From positions 1,922,001 through 1,986,000 of the forward strand of contig OZ234498.1 in NCBI GenBank assembly GCA_965153455.1: a DNA stretch of 64,000 nucleotides, read 5' to 3'. The position numbers and the translations under genes are program-made. The notes below the pieces were generated by a model, which saw only the letters and a program-made list of their open reading frames with translations, was not told where the DNA came from and searched no databases. Shown one piece after another: positions 63,956-64,000 of the stretch. This DNA is from Sphagnum compactum. Taxonomy: Eukaryota > Bryophyta > Sphagnopsida > Sphagnales. Numbering within the stretch: the stretch's first letter is position 1; each line of letters opens with the position of its first letter.

Positions 63956-64000
63956 ATCCCCCCCATGCTGGCCCCCCCCCTGTTAGTGCTGCCACCCCCG

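Overview
The window is nuclear DNA of a land plant. Evidence: spliced genes with GT-AG introns, a plant-type AGCVIII kinase (DFD instead of DFG), plant-specific OXS3 and HDC1 families, and short interstitial runs of the plant telomere motif TTTAGGG. One gene is a complete PF20/SPAG16 axonemal central-pair protein. Plants keep this only if they make flagellated sperm, so the source is probably a bryophyte, lycophyte or fern (or a cycad/Ginkgo), not a flowering plant. I cannot name the species.

Layout. 1-8.2 kb: an AGC1-clade (D6PK-like) kinase on + with five coding exons and a 4.25-kb third intron. 8.2-14.7 kb: non-genic DNA with a decayed hAT transposase (-) that carries a ~306-bp palindromic insertion, and a 72-bp minisatellite. 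14.7-16.45 kb: OXS3-like gene (-), two exons; its single intron is mostly a ~40-bp minisatellite. 16.5-39.6 kb: about 23 kb of repeat-rich intergenic DNA (tandem arrays, dispersed families, foldback elements) with no gene I can support. 39.66-44.33 kb: PF20/SPAG16 (-), 13 exons, 603 aa. 46.6-51.84 kb: HDC1/Rxt3-like gene (-), 11 exons including an inferred 11-nt microexon, 897 aa, followed upstream by a GA/GC-rich leader and a 40-bp minisatellite. 56.0-58.5 kb: ARF1 small GTPase (-), six coding exons, 181 aa. 58.9-64 kb: a second hAT fossil, then a very A+T-rich block ending in a T-rich stretch.

The five genes serve unrelated cell functions: polarity/auxin-type kinase signalling, stress/chromatin-linked OXS3, sperm flagellum, histone deacetylase complex, and vesicle coat recruitment. 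They do not form a pathway. All splice models were built by hand from reading frame, GT-AG sites and protein family continuity; every model sums to a whole number of codons. No novel multi-gene system is apparent. The most interesting items are the 11-nt microexon in HDC1, the minisatellite-filled OXS3 intron, the nested palindrome in a hAT fossil, and several small repeat families, one of which lies between PF20 and HDC1.
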